DNA of 64,000 nucleotides. Source: Methylobacterium amylolyticum. GTDB taxonomy: Bacteria; Pseudomonadota; Alphaproteobacteria; Rhizobiales; Beijerinckiaceae. Position 1 is the first letter of the stretch. Every line of letters starts with the position of its first letter. The stretch spans positions 82,503 to 146,502 of the forward strand of contig NZ_JAUYZI010000009.1 of NCBI RefSeq assembly GCF_030700245.1, given 5' to 3'. Both the position numbers and the translations under genes were made by a program. Below are positions 1 through 7,935 of the stretch, in pieces. The notes beneath the pieces were generated by a model, which ran no database searches, had not been told where the DNA came from, and saw only the letters and a program-made list of their open reading frames with translations.

Positions 1-1
1 G

Positions 2-1312
2 CCGGATCGGCGTGCCCGGCAGGTCGAACGCTTCCCGCAGTCCGTTCACCAGATACCGCGTGTAGGATTTCGGCAGGGCGTTGAGCTGGTTGCCGAACAG
101 GGCGAAGTGCGGCGGGCGGCTCTTCACCTGGGTGGCGTAGCGGATCTTGATGCGCCGGCCCGAGACCGCCGGCGGCGGGTTGCGGGAGGTCGCCTCGGAC
201 AGCCAGTCGTTGATGCGAGAGGTCGAGACGCGCCGGTCCCAGACCTCGGCGGCGCCGGTCACCGCCTGCATCAGCTTGTCGACGCCCTGGCCGGCGAGGC
301 CCGAGAGCGGCACCACCGCGACGCCGCGCACCTGCGGCAGCAGGCGGGTGCAGTCCTCGCGGAGCTGCTTCAGCAGGCCCGGCTGGTCGGCCACGAGGTC
401 CCACTTGTTGAGGCCGATCACCACGGCGCGGCCCTCGCTCTCGACGAGGTCGACGATGGTGAGGTCCTGCTTCTCGAACGGGATCGTGGCGTCGAGGAGC
501 ACCACCACCACCTCGGCGAAGCGCACGGCGCGCAACCCGTCCGAGACCGCGAGTTTTTCCAATTTGTCGTCGATGCGGGCGCGGCGGCGCATGCCCGCGG
601 TGTCATGAAGTTTTATGCGTCTCCCGCGCCACTCCCAATCCAGGGAGATCGAGTCGCGGGTGATGCCGGCCTCCGGGCCGACGAGCAGCCGCTCCTCGCC
701 GAGCATCCGGTTGATCAGGGTCGACTTGCCGGCGTTGGGGCGGCCCACGATGGCCACACGCAGCGCCCGGCCGCCGGGGGCGTCGTCGTCCTCGTCCGCC
801 TCGTCCGGGTCGCGGGCGGGGAGGGCGGTCGCGAGCGCCCCGTGCAACTCGCCCAGGCCCTCGCCGTGCTCGGCCGAGAACGGGATCGGGTCGCCGAGGC
901 CGAGGCGGAACGCCTCGTAGGCGCCGGCCATCCCGGCGCCGCCCTCGGCCTTGTTGGCGATCAGGATCACCGGGACGCCGGCCCGGCGGACCAGTTCCGC
1001 GAAGGGCTCGTCGGCCGGCAGCACGCCGGCGCGGGCGTCGATCACGAACAGCACCACGTCGGCGGCGAGGATCGCCGCCTCGGTCTGCATGCGCATGCGG
1101 CCGGTGAGGGTGTCGGCGTCGGCCTCCTCCAGGCCGGCGGTGTCGATGACGCGGAACTCCAGGCCGCCGAAGGCCACGTCGCCCTCGCGCCGGTCGCGGG
1201 TCACCCCCGGCCGGTCGTCGACCAGCGCGAGCTTCTTGCCCACCAGCCGGTTGAACAGGGTCGATTTGCCGACGTTCGGCCGGCCGACGATCGCGACGGT
1301 CGGCATGTCCAT
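2..1312 (-). CDS. der: GTPase Der (EngA), C-terminus cut by window edge
   Basis: Der is a tandem GTPase needed for 50S ribosomal subunit maturation. The minus-strand frame opens with ATG at 1312 (a second in-frame ATG is at 1306) and stays open to the left edge, giving about 437 residues. The first G domain has GRPNVGKST near residue 10 and the DTAG switch. The second has GRPNAGKST near residue 189, DTAGMRRR and the NKWD specificity motif. An acidic DEADEDDD linker lies between them, and the KH-like domain follows ([20 protein letters not shown]). Family length is about 440-490 residues, so only the last residues are missing. It lies 128 bases downstream of the TPR gene on the same strand, a common der neighbourhood. 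Confidence 0.97.
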   Translation of the reverse strand, partial: MDMPTVAIVGRPNVGKSTLFNRLVGKKLALVDDRPGVTRDRREGDVAFGGLEFRVIDTAGLEEADADTLTGRMRMQTEAAILAADVVLFVIDARAGVLPADEPFAELVRRAGVPVILIANKAEGGAGMAGAYEAFRLGLGDPIPFSAEHGEGLGELHGALATALPARDPDEADEDDDAPGGRALRVAIVGRPNAGKSTLINRMLGEERLLVGPEAGITRDSISLDWEWRGRRIKLHDTAGMRRRARIDDKLEKLAVSDGLRAVRFAEVVVVLLDATIPFEKQDLTIVDLVESEGRAVVIGLNKWDLVADQPGLLKQLREDCTRLLPQVRGVAVVPLSGLAGQGVDKLMQAVTGAAEVWDRRVSTSRINDWLSEATSRNPPPAVSGRRIKIRYATQVKSRPPHFALFGNQLNALPKSYTRYLVNGLREAFDLPGTPIR

Positions 1313-1440
1313 GGCGGGTCTCGAAAAGTCCGAAGAAACTGAGCCGGTTTCGCAAAAGTGGCCGCCGGTTTTGCGTCGAAAACCTGCGGCCCTTCAAGAC
1401 GCTGAGCGGGTGAAGCGTCGGCCTGCCGACGTGATCCTGC

Positions 1441-2151
1441 TCAGCGCGTGATCGGTGGGGGCGGGGCGGCGGGCTCGGGCTTGGCCTCCGTCACGGTGAC
1501 GGGCCCGCCCGCGACGATCGCCGCGTAGACCTCGATGCGCTCCCGCAGGTTCCGCGGGGTTTCGGGATCGGCGACGATCTGGTCGAACCAGCGGCCCGCC
1601 TCCTCGTAGTCGCCCTTCTTCAGCGCGGCGAGGCCCAGCATCTCGCGGGCGGTGTGGCGGAACGGCGTGCCGGCCGCCAGACCCTGGAGGCTCGCGAGCG
1701 CCGGCGCCGGGTCGGCCCCGTCCATGCGGATCAGCGCGGCGCGCAGGCGGGCGAGGTCGCGCAGGCCGTCGCCGAGGGCGGTATCCTCGGCGAGCTTGTC
1801 GTACTCGGCGGCGCCCTTGGCCGGGTCGGCCTTGGCGGTCTCGGCGGCCGAGCGGAAGCGGGCGAGCAGCCGGTAGCCCGCGGGCCCCTGCGCCTCCAGG
1901 GCGTCGTAGGCCTTGTCGGCCTCGGCGGTCTTGCCCTCGCGGGCGAGGCGGTTGGCGTCGTCGAACTGCACCGAGGCGGTCTCGGCGGCGGCGCGCTGCT
2001 GGGCCTCCCAGTAGCGCCAGCCGGCCACGCCCGCCACCAGCAGCACCGCCACGGCGATGATCACGCCGCTGTAGCGCCGCCAGATCTGGAGGATGCGGTC
2101 GCGACGGTAATCCTCGTCGACCTCGCGGATGAACTCGTTGTTCTGGGCCAT
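1441..2151 (-). CDS. Tetratricopeptide-repeat membrane protein, YfgM-like
   Basis: A 236-residue inner-membrane protein of the TPR_21/YfgM type, a family linked to the Sec translocon and to periplasmic chaperones. The N-terminus is cytoplasmic and charged (EDYRRDRILQIWRRY). One transmembrane helix spans about residues 28-47 (GVIIAVAVLLVAGVAGWRYW), followed by a periplasmic alpha-helical TPR region rich in Ala and a Pro-rich tail. The ATG at 2151 places the helix as expected. It sits upstream of der on the same strand, an arrangement also seen for yfgM-yfgL-der in gammaproteobacteria, so a role in envelope protein biogenesis is inferred. The 128-base gap to der holds no gene. Confidence 0.85.
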   Translation of the reverse strand: MAQNNEFIREVDEDYRRDRILQIWRRYSGVIIAVAVLLVAGVAGWRYWEAQQRAAAETASVQFDDANRLAREGKTAEADKAYDALEAQGPAGYRLLARFRSAAETAKADPAKGAAEYDKLAEDTALGDGLRDLARLRAALIRMDGADPAPALASLQGLAAGTPFRHTAREMLGLAALKKGDYEEAGRWFDQIVADPETPRNLRERIEVYAAIVAGGPVTVTEAKPEPAAPPPPITR

Positions 2152-2263
2152 CGTATCCCGGCCCGCGCGTCGTCCCGCGGGCCACCTCGTGCCAAACGTC
2201 GGCCAGCGCCTAACACAGCGGCGCGGGCTTGGCGACCGACGGTTTGGCGGGCGTCTCCCGCGC

Positions 2264-2869
2264 TCAGGCCTGCCCCGGCCACACCGGCACGCCGATCACC
2301 GGGTAGTGCAGGTAGCGCGAGAACACGAACCACGCGACCGTGCCGATGGCGACGGCCAGGATGTCGTTGCGCCAGCCGTGCGGCGCGGCCGCGCCCCCGT
2401 GCTGGGCGGCGACCGCCCCCGGGGCAAGCGCCCGGCGCTTGGCGCTGATCCGCGCCGCCACCGCCCAGGCGAGGAAGCCGCCGAACAGCAGCATCGAGCC
2501 GAGATCGCCGTTGGCGAGCAGGTGCGCGGTGGCCCAGATCTTCACCGCGAGCAGCATCGGGTGCTTGGCCCGCGCCCGGATGTGGCCCGGCAGGTAGGCC
2601 GCGGCGAGGCTGATGAAGGCGAACAGCACCAGCAGCAAGGCGAGGTGGCGCGTCCAGACCGGCGGGTTCCAGACCGGGATGTAGCCGCTCATGCGGTAAT
2701 CGTGGAAGCCGACGCCGATCAGCACCAGCCCCAGCGCCGACAGAGCGGTGTAGCCGAGCTTGTACCGGCCCTCGCCGATGCGGGCGACGATCCGCCCGCG
2801 GGGGCCGCGGGCCATCGAGAAGGCGTGCGTGCCGAGGAACAGCACGAGGCCGAGGATCAGGAGGGTCAT
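2264..2869 (-). CDS. NnrU family multi-pass membrane protein
   Basis: A 201-residue protein of the NnrU family (PF07298), a membrane family found near denitrification genes and related to isoprenoid/carotenoid isomerases. It has about five or six hydrophobic helices: TLLILGLVLFLGTHAF at the start, a second near residue 35, HLALLLVLFAFISLAAAYL near 70, then the family signature HPMLLAVKIWATAHLLANGD near 105 and a last helix near 170. The ATG at 2869 is chosen because the frame upstream lacks membrane character. No nitrate or nitric oxide genes are adjacent, so the specific job cannot be inferred. Confidence 0.88.
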   Translation of the reverse strand: MTLLILGLVLFLGTHAFSMARGPRGRIVARIGEGRYKLGYTALSALGLVLIGVGFHDYRMSGYIPVWNPPVWTRHLALLLVLFAFISLAAAYLPGHIRARAKHPMLLAVKIWATAHLLANGDLGSMLLFGGFLAWAVAARISAKRRALAPGAVAAQHGGAAAPHGWRNDILAVAIGTVAWFVFSRYLHYPVIGVPVWPGQA

Positions 2870-2975
2870 GGGGATGTCGCGGGTCGGGGGCGCTGCGGCA
2901 AGCAGTCTGTAACGGTTCTCAACCGAATCTCGGCCGCTTTGTCCAGGCGCGGCCCGGACGCGGCCGGGACACCCC

Positions 2976-4163
2976 ATGCGCGCAGCCCTCGCCCTCTCGC
3001 TCGCCGTCCTCCTCGCCACGTCGCCGGCGCGGGCGGGAACCGCCGAGCCGCCGCTCTCGGCCCTGACCCTCGTCGGCCCGCCGACCCTCGTGTTCAAGGC
3101 CGGCCGCGACGCCTGCGACGGCGCCGACGTGCCGGACGCCCCCGCCCGCGCCTTCCGCGACGCCTCCGGGGCGGTGGCGCTGTACGGGATGCACTACCGC
3201 AACCGGGCCCTGCGCGGCCCCGACCTCGAGCACCTGAAGCTCGACTGCGCGGTCGTGCTCGAGTCCGGCGAGAAATCCGACCCCGCCCTCTACGACGACC
3301 GCTCCTGGATCACCGCCACCTGGACCGAGGACGGGCGGGCGGTCGCCGCGCTCCTCCACCACGAGTACCAAGCCAACGAGCACCCGGGCCGCTGCCGCTC
3401 CAAGGTCTACATGGAGTGCTGGTACAACACGATCACCGCGGCGGCCTCGACCGACGGCGGCCGCAGCTTCGCGCGCAGGAGCCCGCCGACGGTGGTGGCC
3501 GGCGCGCCGTTCCGGCAGGAGGTGGACCAGGGCCATCACCGGGGCTTCTTCAACCCGTCGAACATCGTCGCCGACGGGCGCTGGCGCTACTTCCTCGCCT
3601 CGACCACGGGCTGGGACCGGCCGGGCAGCGACCAGGAGGCCGGCGTCTGCCTGTTCCGCAGCGACGACCCGGCCGATCCCGGCCGCTGGCGGGCCTGGAC
3701 CGGCGGGGGCTTCACCGCCGCCTTCCCCGACCCCTACCGGACGGCCGTGAAGCTGCCCGACACCTGCCGGCCGGTCGGGCCGTTCCCGGGGCCGGTCGGC
3801 GCGGTGGTGCGCCAGCGCGGCACCGGCGCCTTCATCGCGGTGTTCATGGCCAAGGCCGACGCCAAGGCCGGGGGCCAGTTTCCGCAATCCGGCTTCTACT
3901 GGACCACCTCGCGCGACCTCCTGACCTGGGACCGGCCGCGGCTGCTGATGGCGGGCGCCACCCTCTACGACGACCCGTGCACGGCGCCGGGCGGGCTGAT
4001 CGCCTACCCGTCGCTCCTCGACCCCGGCGCGCGCGGCCGCAACTTCGACGACGTCGGCGACAGCGCGCTGCTCACCTACGCGACGCTGCGCACCGAGGGC
4101 TGCGCGATCACCTCCGACCGCGACCTGATGCGGCGCCCGGTGTCGATCCGGGTCTGGCCTTGA
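2976..4163 (+). CDS. Secreted protein of unknown function, sialidase/beta-propeller-like
   Basis: A 395-residue protein with a clear Sec signal peptide (MRAALALSLAVLLATSPARA, cleaved near residue 21). The mature part carries repeated Asp/Trp-rich strand motifs, for example TEDGRAVAALLHHEY, STDGGRSFARRS and TTSRDLLTWDRPR. The DGGRSF element resembles the Asp-box of sialidases and other beta-propellers. Several Cys residues (near 47, 89, 143, 149, 228, 266, 341 and 380) could form disulfides in the periplasm. No catalytic motif is recognised and no enzyme is assigned. It starts 106 bases from the divergent nnrU start, so the promoters may overlap. Confidence 0.75.
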   Translation: MRAALALSLAVLLATSPARAGTAEPPLSALTLVGPPTLVFKAGRDACDGADVPDAPARAFRDASGAVALYGMHYRNRALRGPDLEHLKLDCAVVLESGEKSDPALYDDRSWITATWTEDGRAVAALLHHEYQANEHPGRCRSKVYMECWYNTITAAASTDGGRSFARRSPPTVVAGAPFRQEVDQGHHRGFFNPSNIVADGRWRYFLASTTGWDRPGSDQEAGVCLFRSDDPADPGRWRAWTGGGFTAAFPDPYRTAVKLPDTCRPVGPFPGPVGAVVRQRGTGAFIAVFMAKADAKAGGQFPQSGFYWTTSRDLLTWDRPRLLMAGATLYDDPCTAPGGLIAYPSLLDPGARGRNFDDVGDSALLTYATLRTEGCAITSDRDLMRRPVSIRVWP

Positions 4164-4231
4164 GCGGGCGCTAGCCGGCGCGGCCGTCTCTGGTACGGTT
4201 CGTGCGGGGCGACGCGCGACCGGGGAATTGC

Positions 4232-4867
4232 ATGGACGGTGACATGGACCGCGACACGGCGACGATCCGCGACGCGGACGCGCTGCGCAGCCATTTCGGC
4301 GCGGTCGGCCCGCTGGCGGCGGGCAAGGTGCTCGATCACCTGGACGATTACGGACGCCGCTTCGTCGCGCTGTCGCCGCTGCTCGTGCTGGCGAGCGCGG
4401 GGGCGGACGGCAGCGTCGACGCGAGTCCGCGCGGCGACGCGCCGGGCTTCGTGGCGATGCCGGACGCGCGGACCCTGGTGATCCCCGACCGGCGCGGCAA
4501 CAACCGGGTCGATTCCTTCGCCAACATCCTGACCAATCCCGGCGTCGGGCTGATCTTCTTCGTGCCGGGCATCGACGAGACCCTGCGCGTCAACGGCGTC
4601 GCCGAGATCGCCCGCGACCCGGACCTGCTGGTGCCGCTGACCGCGCAGAGCAAGGTGCCGGCCGCCGCCCTGGTGGTGCGGGTGCGCGAGGTCTTCTTCC
4701 ACTGCGGCAAGGCGCTGATGCGCGCGAAGTTCTGGGACCCGGCCGGCCACGTGCCGCGCGCCACCTTCCCGAGCCTGGGGCGCATCCTCGCCGAGCAGAC
4801 CGCCGCCGCCCCGGTGGAGGAGGCCGAGGCGACGATCGCCGAGGCCTACCGGACGCGGCTGTATTAG
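4232..4867 (+). CDS. Pyridoxamine 5'-phosphate oxidase-family FMN flavoprotein
   Basis: A 211-residue cytoplasmic protein of the PPOX-type split-barrel family, resembling the MSMEG_1061/DR2398 subfamily. Visible features are a conserved DASPRGDAPGF stretch near residue 70, PDRRGNNRVDSFANIL near 90 (the FMN-phosphate binding region in this family) and a C-terminal CGKALMRAKFWDP motif near 165. The start is placed at ATG 4232, preceded by GGGGA; an upstream in-frame GTG at 4202 would add ten residues without homology. Such proteins reduce or bind flavins, but the substrate is usually unknown. It appears monocistronic. Confidence 0.85.
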   Translation: MDGDMDRDTATIRDADALRSHFGAVGPLAAGKVLDHLDDYGRRFVALSPLLVLASAGADGSVDASPRGDAPGFVAMPDARTLVIPDRRGNNRVDSFANILTNPGVGLIFFVPGIDETLRVNGVAEIARDPDLLVPLTAQSKVPAAALVVRVREVFFHCGKALMRAKFWDPAGHVPRATFPSLGRILAEQTAAAPVEEAEATIAEAYRTRLY

Positions 4868-5099
4868 GGGCGACGCCGCCCGGGCGGGATGCGGGGAGCG
4901 TCCACTGGCACGTAACCAAGATCGTCGCTTGGTCCCAGGATCGAGCGTGAGCGTGTCCGCGAGGACCGCTCTTGTCCGAGGACGGCCTGCGGGCGGCAGG
5001 GGACGCATCGCGTCTCGATACCGCGCCGCCCGGTGGGGATCGGCCTTGCCTTCTCGCGCGGACCGCGGCGATACCCGCCGGACGCGGAGGGCGCTGCAC

Positions 5100-5357
5100 A
5101 TGGACGAGACGCGATATCCGGCGGAGCGGTTTGGCGGACCCGTGGCGCGTCCCGCCAGCGCGACCGGGGCGGCGTCGCTGGGGGCCGGGGCGGCGGGGGC
5201 CGTCGCGCTCGGGGCGCTCGCCCTCGGCGCGGTGGCGCTGGGTGCCTTCGCCATCGGCCGGCTCTCGGTCGGGCGGGCGCGGATCGGCACCCTGGAGATC
5301 GACGAATTGCGGGTCCGGTCCCTGTACCTGCCGGACGAGGACGGGCCCGCGCGCTAA
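5100..5357 (+). CDS. Small hypothetical protein built of 11 five-residue repeats
   Basis: An 85-residue protein starting at ATG 5100. From about residue 23 it reads as an unbroken run of pentads with a hydrophobic third and fifth residue: GAASL, GAGAA, GAVAL, GALAL, GAVAL, GAFAI, GRLSV, GRARI, GTLEI, DELRV, RSLYL. The first half is apolar enough to enter a membrane; the second half becomes charged. The five-residue period recalls pentapeptide-repeat beta helices, but the A(D/N)LxX consensus is not met, so the fold is inferred only. No function is known to me. It ends 56 bases before the lytic transglycosylase start on the same strand. Confidence 0.6.
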   Translation: MDETRYPAERFGGPVARPASATGAASLGAGAAGAVALGALALGAVALGAFAIGRLSVGRARIGTLEIDELRVRSLYLPDEDGPAR

Positions 5358-5413
5358 GCCTCTGTTGAGGACGATCCGTTAGGGAAGGGGAGGTCCACCC
5401 CCCGAGGCGGCCG

Positions 5414-6307
5414 ATGCGCGTCCCGTCCGCTCTCCTGCTGTTGCTCTATGCCGGTACCGCGCAGGCTCGCCCGGCGACCTTCGTGACGGTGCATGCCCGC
5501 GGCATGGCCGCCCTGCCGGCGCTCCCACCCCCTGTACGGGTCGCCGCCGGGGCCGTCGCCGCCCCGACCCGCGTCGCCTCGGCCAGCGCCGCCTCTGCGA
5601 ATGTCGCCCCGGCCCGCACCGCCTCCGGGAGCGCTGCTCCGACCCACATCGCCACGGCGAGCATCGCCCCGGCCCGCACCGCTTCCGCGAGCGTCGCCCC
5701 GGCCGGTGCCGCCTCCGTGAGCGCCGTTCCTGTCCCGGTCGGCGCCCGCGCCTGCTTCCTGCCGCTGATCGCCCGCGAGGTCGCCGCCACCGGGCTGCCG
5801 CTGGCGATCGCCGACGCCGTGGCGCAGATCGAGAGCGGCTACGACCCGACCGTGGTCGGCAGCGTCGGCGAGGTCGGCCTGATGCAGGTCCGGCCCACCA
5901 CCGCGGCGATGCTGGGCTTCCGCGGCACGGTGGCGGAATTGTCCACGCCCGAGGTGAACGTCCGCTACGGGGTGCGCTACCTCGCCGCCGCGTGGCGGCT
6001 CGCCGAGGGCGACCTGTGCCGGGCGCTGATGAAGTATCGGGCCGGGCACGGTTCCGAGACGATGTCGCCCCTGTCGCAGGTCTACTGCGCGCGGGCGCAG
6101 GCGATCCTCGGCGGCGCCGTCCCGGCCGGGCGGCCGGCTTCTCCCGCGGCGCGCTGGGCGGTGGCCGCCGCGCGGCCGAAGGCGAGGCCCGAGACCGAGC
6201 CGGCTCCCGCGCCCCGAACGTTCTGGGAGGCGCACCGGGCCCGGGTGGCGCGGCTCAACGCCCGCGTCCTGGCGGCGTGGCGCGCCCGCGGGTGGAAGTC
6301 GGGCTGA
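5414..6307 (+). CDS. Lytic transglycosylase domain protein (SLT) with repeat linker
   Basis: A 297-residue exported murein hydrolase. A short signal peptide (MRVPSALLLLLYAGTAQA) is followed by an Ala/Pro/Ser/Thr linker with imperfect repeats of APARTASAS type (residues about 48-110). Next comes an SLT catalytic domain (about 115-235). Its catalytic Glu is in AVAQIESGYDP, and the family motifs GEVGLMQVRP and NVRYGVRYLAAAW follow. The C-terminus is Arg/Ala-rich. The enzyme should cleave the MurNAc-GlcNAc bond in periplasmic peptidoglycan. Single-gene lytic transglycosylases of this kind often serve secretion or motility machines, but nothing nearby identifies one. Confidence 0.9.
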   Translation: MRVPSALLLLLYAGTAQARPATFVTVHARGMAALPALPPPVRVAAGAVAAPTRVASASAASANVAPARTASGSAAPTHIATASIAPARTASASVAPAGAASVSAVPVPVGARACFLPLIAREVAATGLPLAIADAVAQIESGYDPTVVGSVGEVGLMQVRPTTAAMLGFRGTVAELSTPEVNVRYGVRYLAAAWRLAEGDLCRALMKYRAGHGSETMSPLSQVYCARAQAILGGAVPAGRPASPAARWAVAAARPKARPETEPAPAPRTFWEAHRARVARLNARVLAAWRARGWKSG

Positions 6308-6825
6308 GGACGGTTCCAGCGCGGCAGGTCTCGGCGGCCGCCGATCCGCCCGGAGGACGCCGACCCGAGAACCCGTTCGAGCGACCCTATCCGTGCGCCC
6401 GACGCAGGCCTCAGGAAGAGGTCGAGGATGGACGGAGCCGAATCCGGCAGGTGATTGGCGGGACTTGAGGTCGAACGGCCTCTTGCTGCGTGCGGCCGCA
6501 CTCGCGTGAACGCCCCGGTCGAGCGCGCGCTGGGGAAGGCCCACCCGTTCCGCGACCATCCTCGCCGGTTTCGCCGATCGGGGCAGGGGCTGCCGCGACC
6601 GACAGCGACCCGGCACCGTGTCCGACCGGCGCGCTTCCCAGCGGGATCCGTGATCGTCACCCGGTTCGTCCCGCCGGACCCGCTCCGGATAAGCCGCGGC
6701 GTCCGGCGGCGCGGTTTCACGTGAAATTAGGACCTCCCGGGCGATGGATCGGTCCTGCAATCGAAGGTTGGATACTTTTCGATCGGGTTGCAGAACGCAG
6801 GACAACGATACCCGAGCGGGACGCC
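6308..6825 (+). other. Intergenic region, no gene seen
   Basis: About 518 bases between the transglycosylase and the response regulator. I see no open frame with coding character. It contains the parS-like palindrome at 6713-6728. The segment from about 6750 to 6825 is less GC-rich and probably carries the promoter of the response regulator. Confidence 0.5.
6713..6728. promoter_or_regulatory. parS-like palindrome
   Basis: The 16-mer GGTTTCACGTGAAATT matches the bacterial ParB site TGTTTCACGTGAAACA at 13 of 16 positions, including the whole 12-base palindromic core TTTCACGTGAAA. It lies in a gene-free region. Position relative to the replication origin cannot be judged from this window. Confidence 0.4.
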
Positions 6826-7305
6826 ATGCCGAGCCGGTCCGACCCTCCGCCGTCCCCGTCAGCCCTGCCGGTGCTGGTGGTCGACGATGTCGCCCTGATC
6901 GTCGAATTGGTCCGCGCGGTGCTCGGCCAACTCGGCTTCCGCGACGTCGATGCGGCCGCCGACGGCACCGTCGCCCTGGTGCGGATGCGCGAGCGCCGCT
7001 ACGGCCTCGTGATCGCCGACTGGAACATGCTGCCGATGACCGGCTACGAGCTGCTGCGGCGCGTGCGGGCCGATCCGGATCTGCGCCGGACGCCGTTCGT
7101 GATGATGACCACGCAGGAGCAGGCCGAGTGCTTCCCGGCGGCCCGCCGGGCGGGCGTCAATGCCTGCCTCGTGAAGCCGTTCATGCCCGCCGCCCTGCGC
7201 GAGACGATCCGAGCAGTCTGCGGGACCGGACCGACGGACGTCGCGCCCGTTTTGCCGGCTCACGGAACGGCAGGCGCGCCCGATCCGCGGGTGGTGCGGC
7301 TCTGA
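6826..7305 (+). CDS. CheY-like single-domain response regulator
   Basis: A 159-residue receiver protein. The acidic pair is in LVVDDVA near residue 20, the phospho-acceptor is D65 in YGLVIADWNMLPMTG, T/S and Tyr positions follow in VMMTTQEQ, and the conserved Lys is K117 in CLVKPF. There is no output domain, only a 30-residue disordered tail, so it should act through protein contacts like CheY. The ATG at 6826 is the first plausible start. No kinase is directly adjacent on this strand; the large hybrid kinase at 7936-11742 is convergent 0.6 kb away. Partner and pathway are unknown. Confidence 0.92.
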   Translation: MPSRSDPPPSPSALPVLVVDDVALIVELVRAVLGQLGFRDVDAAADGTVALVRMRERRYGLVIADWNMLPMTGYELLRRVRADPDLRRTPFVMMTTQEQAECFPAARRAGVNACLVKPFMPAALRETIRAVCGTGPTDVAPVLPAHGTAGAPDPRVVRL

Positions 7306-7471
7306 GCATCGCGGGTCCCTGAGAGATCGGCCCGGCACGTCCGATCGACCGGGGCCGGTCGCGCTCGAAACCGGGCCGCGCCCGCCCCAGCTCCGCCGGG
7401 ACGAGGCCGCGTCCGCGCCGTCGTCGAGGGGTTCACGTCCGGGACGGCCCGGCCCTTTCGAGGAGGGCCGC

Positions 7472-7792
7472 ATGGCCTGGATTCTCCTGATCTCCGCCGG
7501 CCTCCTCGAAGTCGTCTGGTCGTTCGCGATGAAGCAGTCGGACGGCTTCACGCGCCTGTGGCCGGCCGCCGTCACGCTCGTGGCGATGATCGCCAGCGTC
7601 GGCCTGCTGGCCCTGTCCATGCGCAGCCTGCCGCTGGGCACCGCCTACACGATCTGGACCGGCATCGGCGCGGTCGGCGCCTTCGGGGTCGGCATCGCGG
7701 TCCTCGGCGAGCCCGCCACACCGGCCCGGCTCGCGGCGGCCGCCCTGATCGTGTCCGGCCTCGTGCTGATGAAGCTCGCCAGCCCGCAATGA
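7472..7792 (+). CDS. SMR family exporter, SugE/Gdx type
   Basis: A 106-residue four-helix inner-membrane protein of the small multidrug resistance family. The essential Glu is E13 in SAGLLEVVWSFAMK, and the VWSFAMKQS context points to the SugE/Gdx branch (guanidinium/proton antiport) rather than EmrE. The signature GTAYTIWTGIGAVGAF near residue 57 and the last helix near 85 fit. It works as an antiparallel dimer. Some Gdx genes are controlled by guanidine riboswitches, but I could not find a convincing one in the 166 bases upstream. Confidence 0.93.
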   Translation: MAWILLISAGLLEVVWSFAMKQSDGFTRLWPAAVTLVAMIASVGLLALSMRSLPLGTAYTIWTGIGAVGAFGVGIAVLGEPATPARLAAAALIVSGLVLMKLASPQ

Positions 7793-7898
7793 CCCGCCCG
7801 GCATCGCATACCAGCCGGCGCTGAGGGCCGCGCATCGCCGGCTGTCCCCCACGCAGAGAACGTCTTCCTGGGGGCGGCGGGCGCCCGCCGGACGCGCC

Positions 7899-7921
7899 GA
7901 TCCCGACGATTGGTCGGGATC
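7899..7921. terminator. Hairpin between convergent genes
   Basis: GATCCCGAC (7899-7907) pairs perfectly with GTCGGGATC (7913-7921) around a five-base loop. It lies between the end of the SMR gene and the end of the hybrid kinase gene, so it could serve both. There is no T tract. Confidence 0.5.
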
Positions 7922-7935
7922 CGAGCCGCCCGGTG

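Noticed and set aside
2129..4174. Plus-strand 681-codon open frame across nnrU and the secreted protein gene.
   Set aside because: It is low-complexity and out of frame with two genes that have a membrane signature and a signal peptide.
7306..7471. Possible guanidine riboswitch before the SMR/Gdx-like gene (GGGTCCCTGAGAG at the start of the gap).
   Set aside because: The fragment resembles one conserved piece of the guanidine-I class only loosely, and the other conserved blocks and paired stems are missing. No ACGR-loop hairpin pair for class II was found.
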